A DNA stretch of 29,904 bases from NCBI GenBank assembly GCA_002369075.1, contig DFEG01000045.1, positions 1 through 29,904 of the forward strand. The letters run 5' to 3'. How positions within the stretch are numbered: position 1 is the first letter of the stretch; each line of letters starts with the position of its first letter. This document shows, in pieces, positions 1-7,203 of this stretch. The translations under genes and the position numbers were made by a program. This DNA is from Bacteroidales bacterium UBA3808 (GTDB taxonomy: Bacteria; Bacteroidota; Bacteroidia; Bacteroidales; Paludibacteraceae). The notes under the pieces are model-generated. The model searched no databases, had not been told where the DNA came from, and saw only the letters and a list, made by a program, of their open reading frames with translations.

Positions 1-116
1 AACCGTCCCGTTTATTTACCCCGTGTAATGGGATATTTAGCAGACCACCAAATCGAACATCAGAAATTACAATGCCTACAGAAGAAATGCCTAAAGTAGA
101 AGAGCAAAAAATATAA
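1..116 (+). other. Possible 3' end of an upstream gene, frame undecided
   Basis: Two frames are open from the left edge. Frame 1 stays open to a TAG at 97-99 and its tail includes YLPRVMGYLADHQIEH. Frame 3 stays open to a TAA at 114-116 and ends MPTEEMPKVEEQKI, where ATGCCTACAGAAGAA and ATGCCTAAAGTAGAA form a 15-nt imperfect repeat. Either could be the end of a protein that starts outside the window, and I recognise neither. From 117 to 158 I see only AT-rich sequence before the next start codon and no clear TAnnTTTG box. Confidence 0.25.
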
Positions 117-158
117 CACAAATAACTTAATTGTTTAACTTCAAATTTTTAAATCATT

Positions 159-3100
159 ATGAGAAAAATTTTATCTTTATCTCAGAGTGACATTAGCGTT
201 GACCGTCGGTTGACCGTCGGTACACCGTCGGGATTCAACGCAAAATCACTCCTTAAACGGCTGTCCGTCGCAGCCCTCTTTCTCTTTGCCTTTATGGGAA
301 ATGCGTGGGGTGAAGCAAATGGAGCAATCGCTTCCTCTATTGCAGCCGACGACCAGATTATCATTATTAACAAAGATGCCAACAAAGAACTTACTGGCGT
401 TAGTAGTGACAACATTGGAACAGTAGCCGCATACACCGGCACACCTGCCGGAACGTACGTTCTTACTGTGGAGGCTGGTAAATCTGGTTCTGGATTCTCT
501 TTCAAATTATCCGATGGCAGTTATTTGGCATACACATCTTCTTCAACGTCTTCCAACAATTACTTGTATACTTTATCAGATCCATCTACCAATAATCAAA
601 ATAAACAAGTCTCTTGGAATGTAACGTTTGACGCAAATAACCAAGCTACAATAACAAACATATACAACACGAGTCGTAAGTTACAATACAATAGCGGCGC
701 ATCGCGTTTTTGTTGCTATACTGGCAGCCAGCAAGCTGTCAAAATTTTCAAACTTGTAGCAGTTACCAAATCGGCTGTAACGATTACCAACCCTGAGCAC
801 GGAACTATTTCTGTTCTTAACGGAGAGGAAGCTGTAGCAACCGGTACAGAGGTTGAGGAGAAGACCGAACTCGCTGTTTCTATTGCTGATGTAGAGGGGT
901 ACAGGTTCGCGCTCAAAGCAGTCGGTACTGAGAGCAACGAGGTTGTTGCTATTACGGACGGCAAGATTGAAATGCCTGCTTTCCCGATTACCATTACCGC
1001 TGACGAGACTGCACTCTTCAAAGTTCAGGTGGCAGTCAATGACGCTCAAATGGGTACTGCTACTATCAACGGTGGCGCTTCGGTTTATACGGATGGTAAT
1101 CTTACTCTCAACCTCGTTGCAGAGGCAAAACCCGGCTATGAGTTTGTTAACTGGACTGCTTCCTCTGAATACCTTGGGGCAGACGAGACTAACAAAGCAT
1201 CCACTACTGCAACGGCTCTTGCTGCCGGTACGCTGACCGCTAATTTCAAAGAAAGTGTTACTCCTGCAATCGCTCTTTCCGAGGAAACACTGGAGTTCGC
1301 TGCTGTTGCCAAAGGTGCTGCTGTGCCTGCGGCGCAAACTTTCACTATCACCGGTGCTAACTTGACCGGAGACCTTGCTCTCGCATGGGATGCTGAGGGT
1401 GACGATGCGTTTACCTACGAGATTACAGCCGGTTCACTGACCGCTACTGATGGTGCCGTTTCGGCTACCATAGCAGTAACGCCGAAATCGACAGCTACTG
1501 CCGGTAACTTCGCTAATACGCTGACCGTGAGCGGTGGCGGTGCTGCTGCCCAAGAGGTGCTTGTCGGTTTCGAGGTATTGGAGACCTATACCGCTACATG
1601 GCATGTCAACGGTTCCCAAGTTGATGAGCAGACTGCTGTAGCCGGTACCACATTGGAATTCCCTGCTGATCCTGTAGCTTCCGGAGACTGCGCTGACTTG
1701 TTCTTCCAAGGCTGGGTGGAGGCTCCTCTGGCTGAGGCACAAGAAGCTGCTCCGGCTTATACCTCCAAGACCGAAATGCCAGAGGCTAACGTAAATTTCT
1801 ACGCTGTATTTGCTACGAAGGGAGTAAGTGAAGGCACAAAAGATGAAATAGCATCTGTAACTATCTCTGAGTATGCAACAGCGCATAGTTGGAGTAGTTC
1901 TTCCAGTTCTGGACAAAAAGAAATGTCTATCAATAGCGATATAACTGCTACTGTTACCGCTACAGATGCGAACAGCGGAAAGTATTACACAGATTGGCGT
2001 CTCTACCAAAGCGGTGATGCTACAGTTACCATCGCAACGACTTCTGGCACTTTGAAATCGGTTATGTTTACATTTACTAATTCTAACTCAGGTACTTTAA
2101 CTTACAACTCGTCAGCATTAACCAGTGGAACTGCTGTAAATGTATCTGGTACATCAGCAGAATTTGCAGTCGCAAATAGTGGTTCTGCAACAAATGGCCA
2201 GATTCGTCTCACAGGAATAGAAGTTGTGTATGAGGTAAGTGCAGAACAAATTTCTTATTCTGACTTCCTCACCACTTGCCCGCATTGCAACACAGTGACT
2301 TTGGCTAAGTCTGACGCAGAGCACGGTGCGTTCACGTTCAAGGTAAACGGTGTAGAGGCTACTTCTGTTAAGACCTGTGAGGGTGCAACCGTAGATGTAG
2401 TATTCGCTCCGGCTGAGGGCTACGAGTTAGAAAGCTTTGCCATCAGCGATGATGTAGAGGGCGCAACCTATAGCGAGGGCGTTATCTCTATTCCTGAGGG
2501 CGCAACCGGTACTCTGACCGCTACTGCTACCTTCAAGCTGGCTGACTACACTGTGACGATGGCTCAGGAAGGCGGCGCAGAGGCTACCCTCTCTGACGAC
2601 CAGACAGGCAAACACATGGATGATGTGATCACCGTTACCGCAGAGAACAAGGACGGTTTCTACTTCCTCGGCTGGGAGGCTGATCCGGCTGTCACCTTCG
2701 CTGACGCTGAGGCTCTTTCTACTACCTTCACCATGCCGGCAAGCAACGTAACCGTTACCGCCAAGTATGCCAAGGTTTATACTCTGGCAGAACTTGCAAC
2801 CGCAGGACTTGATGTGAACACGGTTATCAACGTGAAACTGGACAAAGATGCCATCAAGAGCATATACAAATATAATTCCAATCCTGCCGGCGTCACTTTC
2901 GACGTGCAAATCAACGAGGGTGAGGATCTTCGTATCTTCTTCAACAACCAAGAGACCATTAGCGGCTGGCAAGTCGGCGGTAAGTTGTCAGGCTTGATGC
3001 TTAACGCCAAGTTAACTCAATATAAGGGAGAATGGCAAATCACTCCGGCTCTCGGTTTCGCATGGAGTGACCTGACTTATGAAGCACCCAGTGTTGTTCC

Positions 3101-3218
3101 TACCGCTCTTGACAACACCGCTGTGGAGGCAAAGGCTGTTAAGTCGCTCCAAAACGGAATGCTGATCATCGAGAAGGGCGGTAAGAAGTTCAATGCTCAA
3201 GGTCAGTTGATTAAGTAA
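159..3218 (+). CDS. Secreted multidomain protein with InlB-type repeats and C-terminal sorting-like tag
   Basis: This is a 1019-residue exported or surface protein of unknown substrate. A hydrophobic signal segment (about residues 38-50, core VAALFLFAFMGNAWG) follows an unusually long n-region that contains an 11-bp DNA repeat array. Residues 55-200 form a domain ending in the RKLQYNSGASRFCCYTG type of motif. Residues about 203-362, 475-555 and 725-870 resemble divergent InlB B-repeats (bacterial repeat domain), with motifs such as GYEFVNWTAS and DGFYFLGWEA. Residues 365-473 look Ig-like, and 556-700 is a Ser/Thr-rich beta domain. The last ~26 residues (KSLQNGMLIIEK...FNAQGQLIK) match the tails of two other proteins here and resemble type IX secretion C-terminal signals; that role is inferred. 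No catalytic motif is seen, so an adhesin or structural role is possible. A terminator follows directly. Confidence 0.85.
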   Translation: MRKILSLSQSDISVDRRLTVGTPSGFNAKSLLKRLSVAALFLFAFMGNAWGEANGAIASSIAADDQIIIINKDANKELTGVSSDNIGTVAAYTGTPAGTYVLTVEAGKSGSGFSFKLSDGSYLAYTSSSTSSNNYLYTLSDPSTNNQNKQVSWNVTFDANNQATITNIYNTSRKLQYNSGASRFCCYTGSQQAVKIFKLVAVTKSAVTITNPEHGTISVLNGEEAVATGTEVEEKTELAVSIADVEGYRFALKAVGTESNEVVAITDGKIEMPAFPITITADETALFKVQVAVNDAQMGTATINGGASVYTDGNLTLNLVAEAKPGYEFVNWTASSEYLGADETNKASTTATALAAGTLTANFKESVTPAIALSEETLEFAAVAKGAAVPAAQTFTITGANLTGDLALAWDAEGDDAFTYEITAGSLTATDGAVSATIAVTPKSTATAGNFANTLTVSGGGAAAQEVLVGFEVLETYTATWHVNGSQVDEQTAVAGTTLEFPADPVASGDCADLFFQGWVEAPLAEAQEAAPAYTSKTEMPEANVNFYAVFATKGVSEGTKDEIASVTISEYATAHSWSSSSSSGQKEMSINSDITATVTATDANSGKYYTDWRLYQSGDATVTIATTSGTLKSVMFTFTNSNSGTLTYNSSALTSGTAVNVSGTSAEFAVANSGSATNGQIRLTGIEVVYEVSAEQISYSDFLTTCPHCNTVTLAKSDAEHGAFTFKVNGVEATSVKTCEGATVDVVFAPAEGYELESFAISDDVEGATYSEGVISIPEGATGTLTATATFKLADYTVTMAQEGGAEATLSDDQTGKHMDDVITVTAENKDGFYFLGWEADPAVTFADAEALSTTFTMPASNVTVTAKYAKVYTLAELATAGLDVNTVINVKLDKDAIKSIYKYNSNPAGVTFDVQINEGEDLRIFFNNQETISGWQVGGKLSGLMLNAKLTQYKGEWQITPALGFAWSDLTYEAPSVVPTALDNTAVEAKAVKSLQNGMLIIEKGGKKFNAQGQLIK
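199..231 (+). repeat. 11-bp tandem repeat, three units, inside signal-peptide n-region
   Basis: Units are TTGACCGTCGG (199-209), TTGACCGTCGG (210-220) and TACACCGTCGG (221-231). The 33 bp keep the reading frame and encode the segment around VDRRLTVGTPS. Because 11 is not a multiple of 3, each unit is read in a different frame. The consensus unit in the third position would place TGA at codon 222-224, where the sequence has ACA. Confidence 0.9.
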
Positions 3219-3236
3219 AACCAATAGGTTTGCACA

Positions 3237-3266
3237 GAAAAAAGCGGGTTTCGGCTCGCTTTTTTC
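3237..3266 (+). terminator. Intrinsic terminator after the secreted-protein gene
   Basis: A 12-bp stem (GAAAAAAGCGGG with CTCGCTTTTTTC, one G-U pair) encloses a TTTCGG loop and ends in a T-run. It lies 18 bp after the stop codon. The A-run and T-run stem could work in both directions. Confidence 0.8.
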
Positions 3267-3275
3267 TATTTACTC

Positions 3276-3306
3276 TTGCGTATTTCAAAAAAAAGCAGTA
3301 AATTTG
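3276..3306 (+). promoter_or_regulatory. Bacteroidota-type promoter upstream of the 43-codon ORF
   Basis: TTG at 3276-3278, a 20-bp spacer containing an A8 tract, and TAAATTTG at 3299-3306 match the Bacteroidota primary sigma consensus (-33 TTTG, -7 TAnnTTTG). The expected start of transcription is near 3312, about 35 bp before the small ORF. Confidence 0.75.
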
Positions 3307-3346
3307 CAGCGGAAAATCATAAACACCAACTAAATTTACTGAAAAT

Positions 3347-3478
3347 ATGGAGCAATGTCCTTACACTATAGAAGAACTCAGAGCAAGTGTTGAAGACGGT
3401 ACACGTCAAGTTGAAGAAGGGCGTTATTACACCGATGCCCAAGTCAATAGGATGTTAGACCACCACTACCGGCGGTAA
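3347..3478 (+). CDS. Small 43-residue protein, antitoxin-like tail motif, uncertain
   Basis: An ATG follows an A-rich leader and has its own promoter 40 bp upstream. The product begins MEQCPYTIEELRASVEDG and continues with a GRYYTDAQVNRML segment. The pattern of Glu/Arg-rich helix, G-x-YYT and -V-x-x-ML is reminiscent of the ends of small type II antitoxins, but this is a weak resemblance and no toxin gene lies nearby. The stop codon and last residue or two come from the second copy of the duplicated block, so the ORF may have been truncated when that block arrived. It could be a real short gene, a remnant, or chance. Confidence 0.4.
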   Translation: MEQCPYTIEELRASVEDGTRQVEEGRYYTDAQVNRMLDHHYRR

Positions 3479-3539
3479 GAAGTTCAATGCCCAAGGTCAG
3501 TTGATTAAGTAAATCAAACAGATTTGTATGGAAATGAAT

Positions 3540-3569
3540 AGAAAAAGCGAGTTTCGGTTCGCTTTTTTC
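3540..3569 (+). terminator. Intrinsic terminator in copy 2
   Basis: GAAAAAGCGA pairs with TCGCTTTTTC around a GTTTCGGT loop, followed by T residues. It would end the transcript of the small ORF before the grpE promoter. Confidence 0.75.
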
Positions 3570-3578
3570 GTTGAACTC

Positions 3579-3609
3579 TTGCGTATTTCAAAAAAAAGCA
3601 GTAAATTTG
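3579..3609 (+). promoter_or_regulatory. Promoter of the grpE-dnaJ run
   Basis: TTG at 3579-3581, a 20-bp spacer with an A8 tract, and TAAATTTG at 3602-3609. It is the duplicate of the promoter at 3276-3306 and the only convincing promoter I see in front of the nine plus-strand genes. The expected transcription start is near 3615. Confidence 0.8.
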
Positions 3610-3616
3610 CAGCGGA

Positions 3617-3650
3617 ACTGCCAAAATGGCAGTACAAGTGCCGGTGGCAC
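3617..3650 (+). promoter_or_regulatory. Two adjacent inverted repeats at the start of the grpE leader
   Basis: ACTGCCA-AAA-TGGCAGT (3617-3633) and GTGCC-GGT-GGCAC (3638-3650) share the core TGCC...GGCA. Their centres are 19 bp apart, about two helical turns. They start right at the predicted transcription start, so they could be operators for a dimeric repressor or two hairpins in the mRNA leader. They do not match the CIRCE element of HrcA. Confidence 0.55.
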
Positions 3651-3689
3651 GGGATTTGACGTACTCAAAACAGACTAATAAATTACGTT

Positions 3690-4241
3690 ATGAGCAAAAA
3701 TAAAGAAGATAAAGAACAAGAATTGGAACAACCCGTAGAGGAACAGGAAACGGAACAACAGTCCGGACAGCAACCCGAACAGACGGAAAAAAACGAAACA
3801 ACCGAACCGACACCCGAAGAGCAGTTGGCAAAGGCGCAGGAACGCATTGAGGAACTGGAGGACAAGAACCTGCGGATGATGGCGGAGTTTGACAACTACC
3901 GCCGCCGTACCAATAAGGAGAAGCTGGAACTCATGGCCACCGCCGGCGAGCGGATATTCAAAGAGATGCTGCCGCTCGTGGACGATTTCGAACGGGCCAT
4001 CGCCGCCACCGATGACGAGGGCGTGAAACTGATCTACCAGAAGTTCCTCTCCTTCCTCGACAAGAACGACGTGCACCCCATCGAGACCGAGGATGCCGAC
4101 TTCAATACCGACGAGCACGAGGCGGTAACGACCTTCGCTGCCGGAGAGGACAAGAAAGGCAAAGTCATTGATTGCACCCAGAAAGGATATAAACTCGGCG
4201 AAAAGGTCATCCGTTTCGCCAAAGTAGTAGTAGGAGAATAA
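3690..4241 (+). CDS. grpE: GrpE nucleotide exchange factor
   Basis: GrpE releases ADP from DnaK and so resets the Hsp70 cycle in the cytoplasm. The 183-residue product has a Glu/Gln-rich disordered N-terminus (1-45), the long dimerising helix (about 43-90, with MMAEFDNYRRR at 63-73) and the C-terminal beta domain. That domain ends in the family signature DCTQKGYKLGEKVIRFAKVV (161-180). Length is normal for the family. dnaK is not in the window. The gene has its own promoter and a paired inverted repeat in its leader. dnaJ follows after one inserted gene. Confidence 0.97.
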   Translation: MSKNKEDKEQELEQPVEEQETEQQSGQQPEQTEKNETTEPTPEEQLAKAQERIEELEDKNLRMMAEFDNYRRRTNKEKLELMATAGERIFKEMLPLVDDFERAIAATDDEGVKLIYQKFLSFLDKNDVHPIETEDADFNTDEHEAVTTFAAGEDKKGKVIDCTQKGYKLGEKVIRFAKVVVGE

Positions 4242-4247
4242 AAACAA

Positions 4248-4290
4248 GTACCATTTGGACATGTACCATGTACCATTTATTGGTTCATTT
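4248..4290 (+). repeat. CATTTGG-family spacer repeat, left of the four-helix-bundle gene
   Basis: Degenerate short-period repeat made of GTACCATTTGGACATGTACC-like pieces. The same word family appears in reverse orientation at 4666-4725, and again at 27904-27953 and 28334-28373. Confidence 0.65.
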
Positions 4291-4305
4291 AATCATTGAG
4301 TTATT

Positions 4306-4665
4306 ATGACGCGGGAAGAACTGAAGGAGCGATACAGACAGTTTTCTCTACGTATTATCAAAATGGTGGACGCAATGCCGAATACCATTTCTGCTAACGC
4401 GATAGCCAAACAAATAATCCGTTCGGGTACATCGCCGGCAGCCAACTATCGGGCTGCGTGTCTCGCTAAATCCGACAAGGATTTTATTAATAAACTCAAA
4501 ATGGTTGAAGAAGAAATAGATGAAACAAGTCACTGGTTGAGTATTATTATTGATAGTGGCATGTTACCCAAATTGCGCGTGCAAGATTTGTATGACGAAA
4601 GTATCGAGCTGGGTAAAATTACCAGTAAATCAATTACTACTGCAAAATCCAAAGTGGACTTGTAA
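4306..4665 (+). CDS. Four-helix bundle protein (S23/IVP family)
   Basis: The 119-residue product is all-helical and matches the family first known from 23S rRNA intervening sequences. Landmarks are an N-terminal helix FSLRIIKMVDAMPNT, the small-residue turn IRSGTSPAANYRAACLAKSDKDF, then KLKMVEEEIDETSHWLSIII. Family members form pentamers and may bind nucleic acid; their cellular role is largely unknown. It is inserted between grpE and dnaJ, flanked by inverted copies of a spacer repeat, which suggests arrival as a small cassette. The Avd protein of diversity-generating retroelements shares this fold, but no reverse transcriptase is present. Confidence 0.88.
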   Translation: MTREELKERYRQFSLRIIKMVDAMPNTISANAIAKQIIRSGTSPAANYRAACLAKSDKDFINKLKMVEEEIDETSHWLSIIIDSGMLPKLRVQDLYDESIELGKITSKSITTAKSKVDL

Positions 4666-4725
4666 TTGGTAAAATGACCAAATGGAAAAATAAATGACCA
4701 AATTGTAAATGAACAAATCGTAAAT
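4666..4725 (+). repeat. CATTTGG-family spacer repeat, right of the four-helix-bundle gene, inverted
   Basis: Contains AAATGACCAAATGG, AAATGACCAAATTG and AAATGAACAAATCG in near-tandem array, which is the reverse complement of the word family at 4248-4290. It fills the whole spacer before dnaJ. Confidence 0.65.
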
Positions 4726-4731
4726 AGATTT

Positions 4732-5889
4732 ATGGCAGAGAAGAGAGATTATTATGAGGTGTTAGGCGTTGAAAAGACGGCTACCGCCGAGGAGATAAAA
4801 AAAGCGTACCGCAAGAAAGCGATACAATACCACCCGGACAAGAACCCGGGTGACAAGGAAGCCGAAGAGAAATTCAAAGAGGCAGCCGAGGCGTACGAGG
4901 TACTCTCTGACCCGCAGAAAAGGCAACGCTACGACCAGTACGGCTTCGCCGGAATGGGCGGCGCAGGAGGTTTTAGCGGAGGTGGCATGACGATGGAAGA
5001 CATCTTCACTCACTTCGGCGACATCTTCGAGGGCGCAGGTTTCGACCTGGGAGACCTCTTCGGAGGCGGAGGACGCAGCCGCGGCGGACAGCGCATGCGC
5101 AGAGGAAGTGACCTGAGAGGAAAAGTGACCCTCACGCTGGAGGAGATCGCTACCGGCTGCGAGAAGAAAATCAAAGTCCGCCGTCTTGTGGAGTGTCAGG
5201 ATTGTCACGGCACAGGCTCGGCAGACGGACAGACAGAGACCTGCCCGACCTGCAAGGGTGCCGGCAGAGTCACACGCGCACAACGCGGTATATTCGGAAT
5301 GATGCAGGTACAGACCGAGTGTGAGACCTGCGGCGGCGAGGGACGGATTATCAAGAACAAGTGCCCCAAATGCGGCGGCCAGGGCGTCGTCCGTGCCGAG
5401 GACGTCATCACCGTCACGATTCCTGCCGGCGTAGCCGGAGGCATGCAGCTCACCGTTCCGGGCAAGGGGAACGCCGCACCTCACGGAGGCGTGCCGGGAG
5501 ACCTGCTTGTCATGATTGAAGAGGAAGAGCACAAGGACTTTATTCGTCATGACAGCGACCTGATCTACAACCTGCTGCTTGACATGCCGACGGCTGTCCT
5601 GGGCGGCCAGGTACAGATACCTACCCTGACGGGTGCCGTGAAGATTACCATCACACCGGGTACACAGCCGGGCAAGGTGCTCCGCATGCGGGGCAAAGGA
5701 CTGCCACGCATCGACCAGTACGGACGGCGGTACGGAGAAGGCGACCTGCTCATCAACGTAGGCGTTTATATCCCCGAGAAACTGAATAAGGACGAGAAGA
5801 AACTGATTGAGCAACTCCAGAACAGCCCGAACATCGCTCCGGGAAGCGCCAACAAAAAGAACTTCTTTCAAAACCTGTTCGGAATATAA
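4732..5889 (+). CDS. dnaJ: DnaJ co-chaperone (Hsp40)
   Basis: DnaJ stimulates DnaK ATPase and delivers unfolded clients. The 385-residue product is a complete type I Hsp40. It has a J domain (5-70) with the catalytic HPD at 34-36, a Gly/Phe-rich linker (about 70-120), four CxxCxGxG zinc motifs (155-162, 171-178, 197-204, 211-218) and the C-terminal client-binding domains. The plus-strand run continues with only 9 bp to the next gene, so chaperone and glycan genes are probably co-transcribed. Confidence 0.98.
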   Translation: MAEKRDYYEVLGVEKTATAEEIKKAYRKKAIQYHPDKNPGDKEAEEKFKEAAEAYEVLSDPQKRQRYDQYGFAGMGGAGGFSGGGMTMEDIFTHFGDIFEGAGFDLGDLFGGGGRSRGGQRMRRGSDLRGKVTLTLEEIATGCEKKIKVRRLVECQDCHGTGSADGQTETCPTCKGAGRVTRAQRGIFGMMQVQTECETCGGEGRIIKNKCPKCGGQGVVRAEDVITVTIPAGVAGGMQLTVPGKGNAAPHGGVPGDLLVMIEEEEHKDFIRHDSDLIYNLLLDMPTAVLGGQVQIPTLTGAVKITITPGTQPGKVLRMRGKGLPRIDQYGRRYGEGDLLINVGVYIPEKLNKDEKKLIEQLQNSPNIAPGSANKKNFFQNLFGI

Positions 5890-5912
5890 AAGTAAAAGGT
5901 GAAAAATGAAAG
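5890..5912 (+). repeat. GTGAAAA-family spacer repeat overlapping a start codon
   Basis: AGTAAAAGGTGAAAAATGAA is a short-period repeat of the GTGAAAA/ATGAAAA type. It supplies the GTG start of the downstream glycosyltransferase. Relatives lie at 8399-8427, 16180-16196 and 20136-20165. Confidence 0.55.
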
Positions 5913-7203
5913 GCGTCTCATAGAACTGCTCTTGCTCTGGGGAGTATTGGATCTGCTCTGCGCCATGTTTTGCGAGATCCACGCCGACGAAGCGTACTAC
6001 CGCCTCTACGGTCAGTTCCTCAACTGGGGCTATTTCGACCATCCGCCGATGGTCGGGCTCATGACAGCCCTTAGTGCCGCTCTCGTACACGGAACAAGCT
6101 TGATACTCAAGAACCTGAGTGTTAGGCTTGTGACGGTTTTAATGCACATGGGCACAGTCTGGCTCGTCTGGCGTACACTCGCCGAGCGGAACAAAGAAAA
6201 CGCCTCTCAACGGCTCCTGCCTTTTGTGCTCGTGGCGGCGTCCATACCCATGTTCTGCGCATATGGATTTATGACTACCCCCGACGCGCCGTTGCTCTTC
6301 TTCGCCGCCCTGTTCTATTACGCTTATCGCCGTTACCTCGACGAGGGGTCATGGTCCGTGGCGCTGCTCCTCGGACTGAGCATGGCGGGTATGCTGTACA
6401 GCAAGTACATGGCAGTCTTAGTGATCGGTCTGGCGGTAATAGCCAACCCCCGTCTCCTGCGTGACGGTAAGGCGTGGGCGGCAGTAGGGCTTGCAGCTGT
6501 GTTGATGGTTCCGCATCTGTACTGGCAGTACACGAACCATTTTCCCTCCTTCACCTACCATCTTGTCTCCCGCGCCACGGCTTACGAACCGCTATACACG
6601 CTGGAGTTTGTCCCTAACCAGTGGGCGGCGTTCAATCCCGTTGTGTGGGCGCTGATGATTTGGGCAGGGGCGCGGCAGATACGTCGCGGAGAGGTCTTCG
6701 CGCGCACGTTAGGCGTGACTATCATCGGCTTTCAGGCGTTCTTCCTGCTAATGTCCATCCGTGGGCACGTAGAGCCCCACTGGACCATAGTGACCGCCAT
6801 CCCTGCTATCCTGCTGCTCACCGGCGAGCCGCTCCTTGACAAGAGAGGCATACGCGTGGCATTAGGTGTCTGTGCCGTTTTGGTCATAGTAGCACGCGTC
6901 GTTCTGATGCTCAATATACTGCCTCCGCAAACCGGCTTGGCGCACAAGCAAACCTTCTGCGAACAACTGCATACGGAGGCGGAAGGACTGCCGATCGTCT
7001 TTGACGGTTCGTTCCAGACCCCTTCGCTGTACCGCTTCTTCTATGACGACGAGGCGGTACTGGTGCGCAACGCCGGAGACCGCTACACCCAGTTTGATCT
7101 GCTGCACTTAGAGCGCGGACTTCTTGGCAAGCCGGCCCATGTACGCCGGAAGGGACAAGTCTATCATACGGATTGTTTAACACAGGAGGACCTCAATGAA
7201 TAA
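5899..7203 (+). CDS. PMT/ArnT-type membrane glycosyltransferase (GT39/GT83-like)
   Basis: The 434-residue multi-spanning inner-membrane protein is of the kind that transfers a sugar from a polyprenyl-phosphate donor. The family hallmark is clear: an acidic pair in the first periplasmic loop (D30-E31, HADEAYYRLYGQ) and WGYFDHPPMVG at about 43-53. About ten hydrophobic helices follow and then a soluble C-terminal part. The GTG start lies inside a repeat; no in-frame ATG is near. It overlaps the GtrA gene by 8 bp. GtrA proteins commonly work with such enzymes by moving lipid-linked sugars across the membrane, so the two likely act together in decorating LPS or another surface glycan. The acceptor is unknown. 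Confidence 0.85.
   Translation: MKNERRLIELLLLWGVLDLLCAMFCEIHADEAYYRLYGQFLNWGYFDHPPMVGLMTALSAALVHGTSLILKNLSVRLVTVLMHMGTVWLVWRTLAERNKENASQRLLPFVLVAASIPMFCAYGFMTTPDAPLLFFAALFYYAYRRYLDEGSWSVALLLGLSMAGMLYSKYMAVLVIGLAVIANPRLLRDGKAWAAVGLAAVLMVPHLYWQYTNHFPSFTYHLVSRATAYEPLYTLEFVPNQWAAFNPVVWALMIWAGARQIRRGEVFARTLGVTIIGFQAFFLLMSIRGHVEPHWTIVTAIPAILLLTGEPLLDKRGIRVALGVCAVLVIVARVVLMLNILPPQTGLAHKQTFCEQLHTEAEGLPIVFDGSFQTPSLYRFFYDDEAVLVRNAGDRYTQFDLLHLERGLLGKPAHVRRKGQVYHTDCLTQEDLNE
7184..7189 (+). promoter_or_regulatory. Shine-Dalgarno sequence for the GtrA gene
   Basis: AGGAGG lies 6 bp before the ATG at 7196. Perfect sites like this are uncommon in Bacteroidota. It sits inside the preceding coding region, so it probably couples translation of the pair. 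Confidence 0.7.

Larger units (their letters stand above)
3177..3314 (+). repeat. Copy 1 of duplicated gene-end/terminator/promoter block
   Basis: This block runs from the last 13 codons of the secreted-protein gene through its terminator and a TAAATTTG promoter box to the first bases of the next transcript. It is repeated at 3471-3617. The first 42 bp differ at one position (GCT against GCC), the segment just after the stop codon is diverged, and the promoter part from CTCTTGCGTATTTC through GCAGCGGAA is identical. Confidence 0.9.
3471..3617 (+). repeat. Copy 2 of duplicated block, with orphan tag-encoding gene end
   Basis: This second copy of 3177-3314 begins with 14 codons (3471-3512) that would encode GGKKFNAQGQLIK plus a stop. 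That is the same C-terminal tail as the 1019-residue protein, but no gene body lies in front in that frame. It is best read as the 3' remnant of a second tagged gene, or as one side of a segmental duplication. Its terminator and promoter parts still look functional. Confidence 0.85.

Noticed and set aside
3579..3690. CIRCE/HrcA operator in front of grpE
   Set aside because: The inverted repeats have a different core and much shorter spacers than CIRCE.
4306..4665. Four-helix-bundle gene as the Avd part of a diversity-generating retroelement
   Set aside because: There is no reverse transcriptase and no template/variable repeat pair in the window.
4762..6090. Long open frame of 442 codons on the minus strand opposite dnaJ
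   Set aside because: It is antisense to the complete dnaJ gene, has no recognisable domain, and reflects the high GC third positions of dnaJ.
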